Source: Promethearchaeota archaeon
Lineage (GTDB): Archaea; Asgardarchaeota; Lokiarchaeia; Sigyniarchaeales; SOKP01
Length of the DNA: 64,000 bases
Assembly (NCBI GenBank): GCA_019894975.1
Contig: JAGXNO010000010.1
Span: 18,704-82,703, forward strand
Direction: 5' to 3'
Shown: positions 26,520 to 35,450 of the stretch, one piece after another
Layout of the letters: each line of letters begins with the position of its first letter
Numbering within the stretch: position 1 is the first letter of the stretch
Position numbers and translations under genes: made by a program
Notes under the pieces: generated by a model
What the model was told of the DNA's origin: nothing
Seen by the model: the letters and a program-made list of their open reading frames with translations, nothing else
Databases searched by the model: none

Positions 26520-26809
26520 TTATATTATAAATATAGCAATAGCTATAACTGTTACCCATTCGCCAATGATCTTAACTTTAGCTGTTTTAGTAATGTTTTT
26601 CGTTTCAATAGTTGTTCCGTTAATTTTTAATATTTCTTGCTTTCCTTTAAAATCAGATTACAAAATGGGGGAATGATTGAAGAAACTTTAACAATACTGA
26701 ATCTTTCAATGCCTGCATCTCTTAATGCTTCTTCAAATGAGCGTAATTCTGAATTTCTCGAGAATCCTGTTCCTTTAACAAAAAATATCTTCTTTGGTAC
26801 AAAACTCAT
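26520..26809 (-). pseudogene. Decayed pyruvoyl-dependent arginine decarboxylase
   Basis: The N-terminal 60 residues are a clear PvlArgDC start ([35 protein letters not shown]) and then hit a stop. In another frame immediately after comes IETKNITKTAKVKIIGEW followed by VTVIAIAIF, which matches the C-terminal end of the same family. The central 60-70 residues, including the serine that becomes the pyruvoyl group, are missing. So an internal deletion plus frame shift has removed function. The intact enzyme makes agmatine for polyamines. The relic is divergent from deoxyhypusine synthase, the enzyme that consumes spermidine. Confidence 0.7.
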
Positions 26810-26900
26810 GTTTTTTTTTAAGGATTAAAGGTTGTGTGTTCAACTTATTTACTTTTAATGATTATATACTATTTAAAATTTCTAACATATTAGTTAACTT

Positions 26901-27890
26901 ATGTCGCATTTTCAAAAAGAAGATTATTTAAAAAAGAAAGTCTTTCCTATTGATGTTAAAGCAATACAAAATATTGATGATCTTTTAACATCTCTTAAGA
27001 GGTGTGGATTTCAAGGGAGAAATTTGGGTATTGCTCTTGATATCCTTTACAAGATGGTAAGTTCAGATGATATTTTAACAGTTTTAACTTTAAGTGGCGC
27101 AATGGTCCCTGCGGGAATGGGAGAAATAATTAGCGCTTTAATAGAGAACAAACTGATTGATGTATTAATTAGCACTGGTGCTAATATAACTCATGATTTG
27201 ATAGATTCAACATGCAATATAGGACATTATCTAGGAGATCCTAATGTAGATGACACTGAATTGTTTAATTTTAGAATAAATCGAATTTATGATATTTTTC
27301 TTCCTGAAAGTAGTTATGATATAGCCGATAAGCAATTATTTGAGATTATTGAGAAAATATATGAAACAAAAAATATACATGAAACTCCATCTAATTTTCT
27401 GAAAAAAATAGGAGAGGAATTACCCAATCGATGTATCTTATCAGTAGCGGCTAAAAATGATATCCCCATATTTGTCCCTGCTTTTTCAGATTCAGAATTT
27501 GCATTAAAACTGTTAAAATATGAATATTATAATGATTATGATTTTCAATTTGATATTTTAGAGGATGTAAAAAATTATGCTGATATTATTAGAAAATCAA
27601 AAGAATATGGCTCTATAATAGTAGGTGGGGGTGTTCCAAGGAATTGGGCGCAACAGATATTTCCAATGTTAGATGAATTTGATAATATTGAAAGACTTGG
27701 TTATAACTACTCAGTTCGTATACACACCGCAACAGAATATGATGGGGGGCTTTCAGGAAGTACGTTTTCAGAAGCAAGGTCTTGGGGTAAATATGATTTA
27801 GAATCCAAACATGTAAGTGTCTGGTGTGACGCTACAATCGCTTTACCGATTTTAATTTCAGGATTATTCCAACGATTGAAAATAATTTAA
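26901..27890 (+). CDS. dhs: Deoxyhypusine synthase
   Basis: Transfers the aminobutyl group of spermidine to a lysine of aIF5A. The 329-residue protein shows LSGAMVPAGMGEIISALIE, LISTGANITHDLID, IIVGGGVPRNWAQQ, IHTATEYDGGLSG and SEARSWGKYD with the lysine that forms the enzyme intermediate. CDATIALPILISGL ends the family core. The sequence is full length. The dead arginine decarboxylase next door suggests polyamine supply by another route, such as uptake or a second decarboxylase. Confidence 0.95.
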   Translation: MSHFQKEDYLKKKVFPIDVKAIQNIDDLLTSLKRCGFQGRNLGIALDILYKMVSSDDILTVLTLSGAMVPAGMGEIISALIENKLIDVLISTGANITHDLIDSTCNIGHYLGDPNVDDTELFNFRINRIYDIFLPESSYDIADKQLFEIIEKIYETKNIHETPSNFLKKIGEELPNRCILSVAAKNDIPIFVPAFSDSEFALKLLKYEYYNDYDFQFDILEDVKNYADIIRKSKEYGSIIVGGGVPRNWAQQIFPMLDEFDNIERLGYNYSVRIHTATEYDGGLSGSTFSEARSWGKYDLESKHVSVWCDATIALPILISGLFQRLKII

Positions 27891-27896
27891 AAATTT

Positions 27897-29201
27897 TTAA
27901 TTATCCTCTAGTTTTATAGCATTGTTTAAAAGACTATAAGCTTTTTCTCTCTCATTTTCTTCAAGCGAGCAATCTGTTATCTTCCAAAATCTATATTCAT
28001 GATTAAAATAAGCAGCACAATTGTTTCTTATCTTTTCAGGGCAGTTTGTAATTTGCCAGCACTGAAATTTTCTACTTTCAAAGATTTTATGGATTTTCTT
28101 AGGGAGTCTCTTGTAATTGAAATCTGTTTCTTTTAGATATGAGTCTAAATTATTTGAGTTATAAGTGTTCCAGAATAATACTTTTCTATCCTTATTTTCT
28201 CTATCTGCTAAATAATCGAACATAGCAGCCATAGCTTTTCCTGTATAGGTAGTATCTAAATGAAACCCTTTGTCTTTCCCTTCTAATTCGTAAATACTAT
28301 CTACTGCATTTTGACTTTTTATTGTTTTTATTCCATATCCCGAACCTAAATATCCTCTAATAAAATCAAAATCATTTTCGCTTATTTTGATTCTTGGAAT
28401 TTCTGTGTCTCGTTTGTGCAAAAACTTGATTGCTTTATTTGCATTTCTAGTAACGGTAGATGGATTTGCAGTCATATTGGTATAAACAGCTACAACATTG
28501 ATTTTTGAATTTAATCCTGATAACTTGCATCCTGCAATTAAACCCGCACTAGAACCCGTTGATGCTCCAGCAATAAAAATTTCATCTGGTTCAGGAATTT
28601 GATTTCTATCTATTTGTTCTTTTAATTCAAAAGCAGCATTAATAAAACCTAAAGTCCCTAAAGATGTTCCAAAACCAAAAAGAGGTGATCCTCCTGGAAG
28701 CATAAAATAATATTTTGGTTTGCGTATTTGAAATAATAAAGTTTTTATGAAAGTAGTAATATCACTTCCAACGGGATGAAATTTTGCGCCAAAATAATCG
28801 AATAATAGTAATGAACGTTGTACATGCCAAGTTATTGGTTGAGAAAATAGAAATATATCGCACCTTAAGGGTAAATCCAATTCTTTACACATTATAGCAC
28901 AAGCTAATCCATGATTAGTACCAAATCCTCCAAAAGTAATAATCCCTTTCTTTTTTTTTTTTACTACATCCCCAAAAATAAATTCAAACTTTCGGAGCTT
29001 ATTTCCCCCATAAATGTGATGGCTTAGATCATCTCGTTTAATGTAAATTTGACCACTGGTGAGATAGAAATGTTGTTCTAATTTATTTAATCTCTCTACA
29101 GGTGTGGGTGTATTAGTAAGTAAAGGGATCCAAGGAACTTTTTCCTTTAATTTTGGATATATTTTGAATAAGATAGGTTCTGTCCTTTGCATATTTATCA
29201 A
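27897..29201 (-). CDS. PLP enzyme of the ACC deaminase / D-cysteine desulfhydrase family with Cys-rich tail
   Basis: Fold-type II PLP enzyme. YIKRDDLSHHIYGGNKLRKFEF supplies the PLP lysine, and FGGFGTNHGLACAIM, AGASTGSSAGLIAG and HLDTTYTGKAM follow. The core ends near residue 370. The remaining 60 residues add a cysteine/tryptophan motif (KFQCWQITNCPEKIRNNC and FWKITDCS) like the small CW-type domain found in some bacterial sensory proteins. The tail is unusual for this enzyme family and may bind metal. The reaction (deamination or desulfhydration) is not decided by the sequence. Confidence 0.8.
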   Translation of the reverse strand: MINMQRTEPILFKIYPKLKEKVPWIPLLTNTPTPVERLNKLEQHFYLTSGQIYIKRDDLSHHIYGGNKLRKFEFIFGDVVKKKKKGIITFGGFGTNHGLACAIMCKELDLPLRCDIFLFSQPITWHVQRSLLLFDYFGAKFHPVGSDITTFIKTLLFQIRKPKYYFMLPGGSPLFGFGTSLGTLGFINAAFELKEQIDRNQIPEPDEIFIAGASTGSSAGLIAGCKLSGLNSKINVVAVYTNMTANPSTVTRNANKAIKFLHKRDTEIPRIKISENDFDFIRGYLGSGYGIKTIKSQNAVDSIYELEGKDKGFHLDTTYTGKAMAAMFDYLADRENKDRKVLFWNTYNSNNLDSYLKETDFNYKRLPKKIHKIFESRKFQCWQITNCPEKIRNNCAAYFNHEYRFWKITDCSLEENEREKAYSLLNNAIKLEDN

Positions 29202-29216
29202 AATTAAAACAGATTA

Positions 29217-30116
29217 TTAGGATAATATGTATCCGTTGTTTTTCATGATTATTAAACCGTTTTTAAGAAACTTTTCGAAATGTTTTTCTATCATAACTAA
29301 TTCTGATATAATTTCGAAATTTTCATAGGTATATCTTCTATATATTAAATTTTTACCCTTAAGGTCAATTGGTCGAATATGTTTCTTCTCAGATAAATTA
29401 GATAATATCCTTTCATCTCTCTTGAAAATAACCGATTTAAAATTGTCTAACTCAGATAGAATGTTATTCTTACCATATACAGGATTTTTATGGCCTAACA
29501 CAACAGTTTCTGCCCCCAAATCTTTAAGTTTGTCAATAGAATTTTCATATTCCATCAAATTAGAGTCAATACTTGCATAATATGGAAATCTTGTTAAATC
29601 CATATCCCCAAAAAATGCAATTTTTGAATTAAGCTCAATAAATCCACAGTGACCCGCTGTATGGCCTGGACTATGGATTACTTTTAATTTTAAAGAATTA
29701 CCTATTTCAATAATTTCATTGTCTGCAATAAATGCTGATATTTTGGTATTTTGCATTCCAAACATGTCAAATAAAGTTTTAAATTCTTCTCCTGCCTTTT
29801 CACCTTGAACTCTATAATAGGGAAACATTTGTGTTATATCTTCAATAGGAATTTTATCTTTTTCATGACAAATGAATTTTGCACTAGGAAATAAATTATT
29901 ACCAGATATATGATCCTCGTGCCAATGACTTAGTACTACGGTTTTGATTTGAAAATCTTTTTGGATTTTTCTTAAACGTCGCCCTGAAACTCCTGTATCT
30001 ATTAAGGTGTTTCCAACAAGTAATGAGTGAGAATACGGATAATTTCCCTTTCCCTCTCCTTCTATAAAATAGATATTTTCAAACTCCTCAGATAATGTTT
30101 GTATAAAGTCTTGCAT
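29217..30116 (-). CDS. Metallo-beta-lactamase-fold hydrolase
   Basis: The 299-residue protein has the binuclear metal motif LSHWHEDHISGN (HxHxDH), HSPGHTAGHCGFI, FFGDMDLTRFPY and VVLGHKNPVYG. The C-terminal 90 residues are helical and lysine-rich, as in lactamase-B type 2 / ribonuclease-like members. It is in line with the upstream PLP-enzyme gene, 15 bases apart. Glyoxalase- or thioesterase-like roles are possible. Confidence 0.85.
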   Translation of the reverse strand: MQDFIQTLSEEFENIYFIEGEGKGNYPYSHSLLVGNTLIDTGVSGRRLRKIQKDFQIKTVVLSHWHEDHISGNNLFPSAKFICHEKDKIPIEDITQMFPYYRVQGEKAGEEFKTLFDMFGMQNTKISAFIADNEIIEIGNSLKLKVIHSPGHTAGHCGFIELNSKIAFFGDMDLTRFPYYASIDSNLMEYENSIDKLKDLGAETVVLGHKNPVYGKNNILSELDNFKSVIFKRDERILSNLSEKKHIRPIDLKGKNLIYRRYTYENFEIISELVMIEKHFEKFLKNGLIIMKNNGYILS

Positions 30117-30330
30117 CGTGATTCATAGTAGTAAAAATTTGAGAAATTTAAACGATTTAGCTTTCTTAAAGTTTGGGATTAAACTCAAGCAAATTGATAA
30201 TTCTTAATTTTTACCTTTGGTTTCTTAACGAATAATTCTAATTTCTTGTTGGACTAAATTGTAGGAGTTTTTATGGTTCTAGAGAAAATGATGATTAAGA
30301 TAAATCAAATAAAAATACACATACCAAATT

Positions 30331-30498
30331 ATGTATTATTTGTGCCCAAATTGCTCTTCAAACAGAAAACCAAAGGTTATCAACTATTTTCCCCCTATAA
30401 CTGCTAAATGTTTAGAGTGCGGATACATGAATCTAGAAAATAAGTTTATAAAAGAAGAAGAGCACAGTTTCAATCAACAACTCAATTATTCTCTTTGA
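30331..30498 (+). CDS. Small zinc-ribbon protein
   Basis: A 55-residue protein starting MYYLCPNCSSNRKPKVINYF with a second knuckle AKCLECGYMN, so a CxxC-(about 20)-CxxC zinc ribbon, followed by an acidic Lys/Glu tail. It is short and otherwise featureless. It lies in the gap upstream of the convergent proS gene, with an AT-rich leader and no obvious Shine-Dalgarno site. Such lone ribbons often act as nucleic-acid or protein adaptors; no specific role can be given. Confidence 0.6.
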   Translation: MYYLCPNCSSNRKPKVINYFPPITAKCLECGYMNLENKFIKEEEHSFNQQLNYSL

Positions 30499-30536
30499 GT
30501 TATTCTATTTATTCTTTTTTTTATTTTAAAGGTATA

Positions 30537-32012
30537 TTAATAACTTTTAGCGATATACACAGTACATCCCGCGGGTTTTCCACATATCAGACAAGTAGCA
30601 AATTCATGTTTTTCCTCATCAACTCGTTTACCTCGTACTTCTCCTCCAATTTCTTTCTCTACTATTTCAGCACACTTTAACGCTTCCATATCAATTGAAC
30701 AAAATCCACAACAAACTATTTTTCCATTATCAATTGCTTTAATTGCAGCATCTTTTTCATATACTAGTTCTACTTGAGATTCGAAGTCTGTTAAGGATTT
30801 TTCCTTTATTTCTTTAGTATAATTTTGAGCAATTTCATCAATTCTCTCGATCAGATTTTCCTCTTTTATTTCAAATCTCTTTCCGTCATGCCTTTTTACA
30901 ACAATAACCTGCTGTTTTTCTATATCTCTTGGTCCTATTTCGATTCTTATAGGTACACCTTTCAATTCCCAGGTATAAAATTTATTTCCCACAGACTCAT
31001 CTGAATCATCGATTTTAATAACATATTTGTCTTTGAAGAGATCGTAAATTTCCTTTACTTTATCCAGCACTATTTTTTCTTTTCCCTTAAAAATAATGGG
31101 GATAATAACAATCTGAACCGGGGCTAAGTCGAAAGGTAATACTAAACCATTGTCATCACCCAAATAAGCAATCATCGCTCCATAATTCCTACTTTGAGAA
31201 GGACCATAACAGGTCTGATAACCATATTTCTCTTCACCATCAGTATCGATAAATTTTACATTAAAAGCTTTTGAGAATTTCTGACCTAACAAATGAGTAG
31301 AAGGCAACTGTAAGACTTTTCCTGATCCCATTAATGCATCTGCTGCATATGTGTGAACAGCACCTGCAAATTTATCCCATTCTGGTCTTTGAAAGAAGAT
31401 TATGGGGATACAACACTCATCCCGAAGAATTTGATAAGTTGATTCCATATCTTCTTTTACTTGCTTCATTGCATCTTCCATTGTGGCAAACACATTATGG
31501 GATTCAATCCAATGAAATTCTCTACCCCTAAAAAATGGTCTTGTCATTTTTCCTTCATATCTCCAGACTTGACATGAGAGATATCTTTTAAAGGGGAGAT
31601 CTTTATAACTTCTTATCCACATAGAATACATTTTGTATAATGCTGTTTCGCTTGTTGGCCGTAATGCTAAACGTTCAGTTAGTTTGCCTGAACTTCCTGC
31701 TTCAGTAACCCAAAATACCTCTGGGGCAAACCCTTTAACATGTTCTGCTTCTAATAAGAAATTTGATTCAGGAATTAGCGAAGGCATTGTAAGGGGGAGA
31801 TGATCTTTCTTGTCTAACAAATCCTCTGTCTTTCTATACATTCTTCTAATTGTAATCGTTGCCCATTCACGGTATACAACGAATCCTTTAATATTATACC
31901 TAATATCAGCTAATTCTGCTTTAGTAATCAATTCTGTGTACCAACCGGAAAAATCTTCTTCCTTTGATACAGTTATTCCTATTATTGGAACTTCCTTCTT
32001 CTTTTTTGCCAT
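30537..32012 (-). CDS. proS: Prolyl-tRNA synthetase, archaeal/eukaryotic type
   Basis: Class II synthetase of 491 residues: FVVYREWATITIRRMYR, LRPTSETALYKMYSMW, the motif-2 region RGREFHWIESHNVF, the proline pocket VHTYAADALMGSG, and motif-3-like PFDLAPVQIVIIPI. The C-terminal zinc-binding-like domain (CCGFCSIDMEALKCAEIV, CLICGKPAGCTVYIAKSY) is typical of archaeal ProRS and ends with the conserved Tyr. Confidence 0.96.
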   Translation of the reverse strand: MAKKKKEVPIIGITVSKEEDFSGWYTELITKAELADIRYNIKGFVVYREWATITIRRMYRKTEDLLDKKDHLPLTMPSLIPESNFLLEAEHVKGFAPEVFWVTEAGSSGKLTERLALRPTSETALYKMYSMWIRSYKDLPFKRYLSCQVWRYEGKMTRPFFRGREFHWIESHNVFATMEDAMKQVKEDMESTYQILRDECCIPIIFFQRPEWDKFAGAVHTYAADALMGSGKVLQLPSTHLLGQKFSKAFNVKFIDTDGEEKYGYQTCYGPSQSRNYGAMIAYLGDDNGLVLPFDLAPVQIVIIPIIFKGKEKIVLDKVKEIYDLFKDKYVIKIDDSDESVGNKFYTWELKGVPIRIEIGPRDIEKQQVIVVKRHDGKRFEIKEENLIERIDEIAQNYTKEIKEKSLTDFESQVELVYEKDAAIKAIDNGKIVCCGFCSIDMEALKCAEIVEKEIGGEVRGKRVDEEKHEFATCLICGKPAGCTVYIAKSY

Positions 32013-32080
32013 TGAAAACCATGTAATAAAATACTTTAAAAGTTAAAAATTTTATGAGTAAACCACCAAAAATCACATTT

Positions 32081-33067
32081 TTAGACTACCGAAGGATTTC
32101 TAAGATCATTTAAGATTATCTCTAAATCTTGATATAGTCTTGGATAAAGCTTGGCAAATAAACGATACCAATCAATCCCAATCATTCCCCCTGCAAGAAA
32201 ACAAAGAAAAAATCCTATAAAGACTATAGTTTCATGATTTAAATTGAAAATCTCCTTAGGCAAGAAATCAGTTCCATGAATAAACATGTTCAAAGCAAAA
32301 GAGTTTAATAAAATTCCAAAAGGATAATATAATCCTCTTGGAGATTTAAAAAAATGTATAGAATCTTGAGCAATTTCGTTGAATACAGGTGATATTTTAC
32401 TTACTGGTTGAATTCGACGTGTTTCAATGAATTTTAACCTAATAACGTCTCTTCTATCCCTTAAAACTAAAAAACTCCCACTAAATAGAAACAAAAAAAG
32501 CAAAATCATGTCAAGTGCGAGAAAAATTCTTAACTTCCTCTTTAATACTTCATGTTGGATCATTAGCAAGCGAATTATCCAAAAAATGAATGCTATAAAG
32601 ACAAATATTATCCCAACAAAACCCTCATGTACATGATAATTTTTAATAATCTTCCATTTTCTATTAGGATTAGAATTATTCCTGATGTATTTAATAATAT
32701 ACAGATTTAATCCTGGAGATAAAATAGAAAGACTTAATATAGCAGAGATATGCCTTATAGTTGTCCAATTCCACCAACCGAGCTCGATCTTAAAAAATTC
32801 AAGGAAATAAATACCAATCCATAATAGGGTTCCAATGGGGGCAATTATATTAAAGATCTTGATGTATAAATTGAAATCAATTAAAAATGTTAACAAATAA
32901 AAGAAAGAGATAAAAAAAAAAATGGTTATCATCCAATTGACTTGTACATCAATAGAATACCATTCAAATTGTTGATTATAATAGAAAAAATAAAAGATAA
33001 TAAAAGAACTCGAAACTAGTAAAAAACAAAGAATCACTATTTTTAGACCAAATAAATATCTCTTCAT
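32081..33067 (-). CDS. Polytopic membrane protein, about 8 TM segments
   Basis: 328 residues, strongly hydrophobic with about eight predicted membrane helices (for instance near 7-28, 42-65, 69-90, 105-125, 150-170, 178-198, 245-262 and 275-295). The intramembrane HVHEGFVGIIFVF and basic loop GSFLVLRDRRDV stand out, with no known enzyme signature. It ends in a cytoplasmic acidic helix. Possibly a sensor or a family restricted to Asgard archaea. Confidence 0.65.
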   Translation of the reverse strand: MKRYLFGLKIVILCFLLVSSSFIIFYFFYYNQQFEWYSIDVQVNWMITIFFFISFFYLLTFLIDFNLYIKIFNIIAPIGTLLWIGIYFLEFFKIELGWWNWTTIRHISAILSLSILSPGLNLYIIKYIRNNSNPNRKWKIIKNYHVHEGFVGIIFVFIAFIFWIIRLLMIQHEVLKRKLRIFLALDMILLFLFLFSGSFLVLRDRRDVIRLKFIETRRIQPVSKISPVFNEIAQDSIHFFKSPRGLYYPFGILLNSFALNMFIHGTDFLPKEIFNLNHETIVFIGFFLCFLAGGMIGIDWYRLFAKLYPRLYQDLEIILNDLRNPSVV

Positions 33068-33181
33068 TGAACCTAATAATACAACTAATAATACTTAACT
33101 ATAATTAGTTAAATTGATTTAAGAATGTTTTACAAAGAAGAGATCTGGTAGAGAATAATAGGAAGTAAATATGTTATTAAT

Positions 33182-33922
33182 CTAATCAGGAAGAAGTTTT
33201 GCATCTGTAATAACAATTTCATTTTTAATCACAGATTCATAGTTTTTTGAATCCAAATACTTCTTAATTTCTTCCCCTATTTTTGCTAAATCCCTAAAAT
33301 CTTGGTCTTCACTTATCTCGTACATTATAATCGACTTTGCAGATTCTAAGTCTTCTTTGCTTAATGTATCTTCAACTGATATTACGACTGAAACAGCACC
33401 GGCTACTAATGCTATCTTTTTGATTTCCTCCTCCAAGGAACCAAATGTAAAGTAATTCCTACTTTTTCTTTCAATTTTTTCTATCAACACTTTTTCTAAA
33501 TTCTGCCGTGAATTTTGATCATAGAAGGCAGTCAATTCTTGAGTGCAAATATTTCTGTATTTCCCAGAAATCAGGTCATTTTTGTCATGAATAAATTCTA
33601 TTAATTTATCATAATACTCTTGGTCAATCTTGTGGAAGTTTTCAATATTTCTTACTAAATCTGTTAAATAGAAAATCAAATCATAATAAAATTTCAAGGT
33701 AGAATTAATATCTAGCTTATCATCCATCGCTTTTATTTCAGGATAATACTTTTTGAGTATAAGGTTGATGTTATGATTAAAATCAGCACATAATTTAGCA
33801 ATTTCGTTGATATTCTTCACCGATTTCTTATTTAATTGAGAAAGGAGATTCTCATCTAAGTTTAATAACTCTTCAAATACTTCCTTAATTTTTGAATTAT
33901 ATTTTTTTTCTATGTAGCTCAT
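33182..33922 (-). CDS. Helical cytosolic protein of unknown function
   Basis: About 246 residues, dominated by charged helices (residues 1-160: MSYIEKKYNSKIKEVFEELL and a long helical region). An alpha/beta C-terminal part follows (FGSLEEEIKKIALVAGAVSVVI, SAKSIIMYEISEDQDFRDL, VITDAKLLPD). Start choice: a TATA-like ATTATATA just upstream of a first ATG (33949) leaves room only for the second ATG (33922), which begins MSYIEKK. No known family; coiled-coil plus alpha/beta suggests a regulatory or scaffold role. Confidence 0.6.
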   Translation of the reverse strand: MSYIEKKYNSKIKEVFEELLNLDENLLSQLNKKSVKNINEIAKLCADFNHNINLILKKYYPEIKAMDDKLDINSTLKFYYDLIFYLTDLVRNIENFHKIDQEYYDKLIEFIHDKNDLISGKYRNICTQELTAFYDQNSRQNLEKVLIEKIERKSRNYFTFGSLEEEIKKIALVAGAVSVVISVEDTLSKEDLESAKSIIMYEISEDQDFRDLAKIGEEIKKYLDSKNYESVIKNEIVITDAKLLPD

Positions 33923-34042
33923 ACCCTTATAAATTAGATAAAAATACATCTATATAATGTTATTCATTCGCTTATCTCTGAGAAATAGCTAAATATAATC
34001 ATTAAATTGATATAAACTTCTTCAGAGATTTACTTTTACAAG

Positions 34043-35245
34043 TTAAAGAATGAATAATTTCGTCGCTTCCATAACAGCTCCACTGATGATTGGAACCGAA
34101 AAATTATCATTTACTCCAATAGGGAGTAATTCGATCAATGGTGCAGCAATCCCGCCAGATAATAATACAATTAAGGGTATATCAATTGTTGTGTAGAGGA
34201 TAAATCCAAATAGTATAACTGATCCTATAAAGGCAAGAGTTCCTTCAAGAGTTTTTTCAAATATCTTATGTCGGCCATATGCTAATCCAAATACTTTACC
34301 AAACATATCCCCAAATACTAGAAAAATTAGGGCAGCTATAGCGATTTCAATCTCAAAAAATAGCAAAATAATAAAAGTGGACATGAGAAATATTGTCATT
34401 GACGAAAATTTATTTTTCTCATTTTTTCTATAAATTGCTTTTGTCTTTTCTGTTAGTAAAACATTGGTTTTTTTATGGACAAATCTAAAGATGTCAAGAG
34501 CTATAAAGCATAGACTCACAATTCCTATAACTGCAAGACCAAGCTGAACATCAATAAAATAGAATATTAGAAATAACAATGATACGGGTCTTATTGCAAC
34601 CCTCCACCAATTTGCTAAAAATTCTTCATCAGTGATCACTAATTTTTTTTCTGTGATTACTTTATACATCCCAATACTACCAATATGGATGAGAATTATC
34701 ACAAAAAATAAGTTATACCCACTTGTAGGATATATTAAAAACACAGAATAACCAAGCAATGGAAACAACACTGCTGGCAATAAGCTTCCTGATTTAGAAA
34801 TATAAGTAAAAATTGTTACCAATATTAACAAAAAGATAATCACATAAAAAATATTGAAGCTGACAGTTAAATAATTTACAAGATAATATAGCAATATTCC
34901 CGTTGCTGTAGCATTACCTTGACCTCCCTTAAAGTCTAAATAAAAGGGAAATACATGCCCCACGATAGCTGCTAATCCACTAACTTGGATGAAAATAAAA
35001 TCTGCACCCAGAGAATATGCTATTAACATCGCTAGCAGTCCCTTTAACGTATCATATAAAGCCGTTGGGATCGCATAACTAAGACCCAGAACCTTAAACG
35101 CATTTGAAGTTCCTGCATTTTTCGTACCTTCTTCTCTTATATCAATACCTTTTACCTTACCAAAGATAAAAGCGGGTAATATTCCACCAAGGACATAGCC
35201 TATTAATATACTTAATACTCCTATTATAATATCGAAAAAGTTCAT
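34043..35245 (-). CDS. Fusion of PlsY-like glycerol-3-phosphate acyltransferase and dolichol-kinase/DGK1-like domain
   Basis: Residues 1-205 match PlsY: LGGILPAFIFGKVKGIDIREEG, TKNAGTSNAFKVLGL, AIVGHVFPFYLDFKGGQGNATA, the acyl-phosphate-using glycerol-3-phosphate acyltransferase of bacteria. Residues 205-400 match the CTP-dependent dolichol kinase/phytol kinase/DGK1 superfamily: FGDMFGKVFGLAYGRHKIFEK then TLEGTLAFIGSVILFGF, and a closing ELLPIGVNDNFSVPI. Both halves are membrane-embedded. Joining an acyltransferase to a lipid kinase suggests consecutive steps on a glycerol lipid. The ATG is preferred over an in-frame TTG 18 bases upstream because it matches the family start. Confidence 0.8.
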   Translation of the reverse strand: MNFFDIIIGVLSILIGYVLGGILPAFIFGKVKGIDIREEGTKNAGTSNAFKVLGLSYAIPTALYDTLKGLLAMLIAYSLGADFIFIQVSGLAAIVGHVFPFYLDFKGGQGNATATGILLYYLVNYLTVSFNIFYVIIFLLILVTIFTYISKSGSLLPAVLFPLLGYSVFLIYPTSGYNLFFVIILIHIGSIGMYKVITEKKLVITDEEFLANWWRVAIRPVSLLFLIFYFIDVQLGLAVIGIVSLCFIALDIFRFVHKKTNVLLTEKTKAIYRKNEKNKFSSMTIFLMSTFIILLFFEIEIAIAALIFLVFGDMFGKVFGLAYGRHKIFEKTLEGTLAFIGSVILFGFILYTTIDIPLIVLLSGGIAAPLIELLPIGVNDNFSVPIISGAVMEATKLFIL

Positions 35246-35450
35246 AAACCAACACTTTTGCAAATAGTATGAACTAATTTAAACATATATGGTAGAATGG
35301 AATATAAAATAAAAAAAGAAAAAAATTTTATTCTTATTGCGTGGCGTATGATTAATTCATATTAAATTTCAGATTTCTTTCAAAAAAAAGTTAAAATTTT
35401 TCTATGTAGTATTAATTACTGTACTTTAATAAATCTATTACGTGGTGCTT

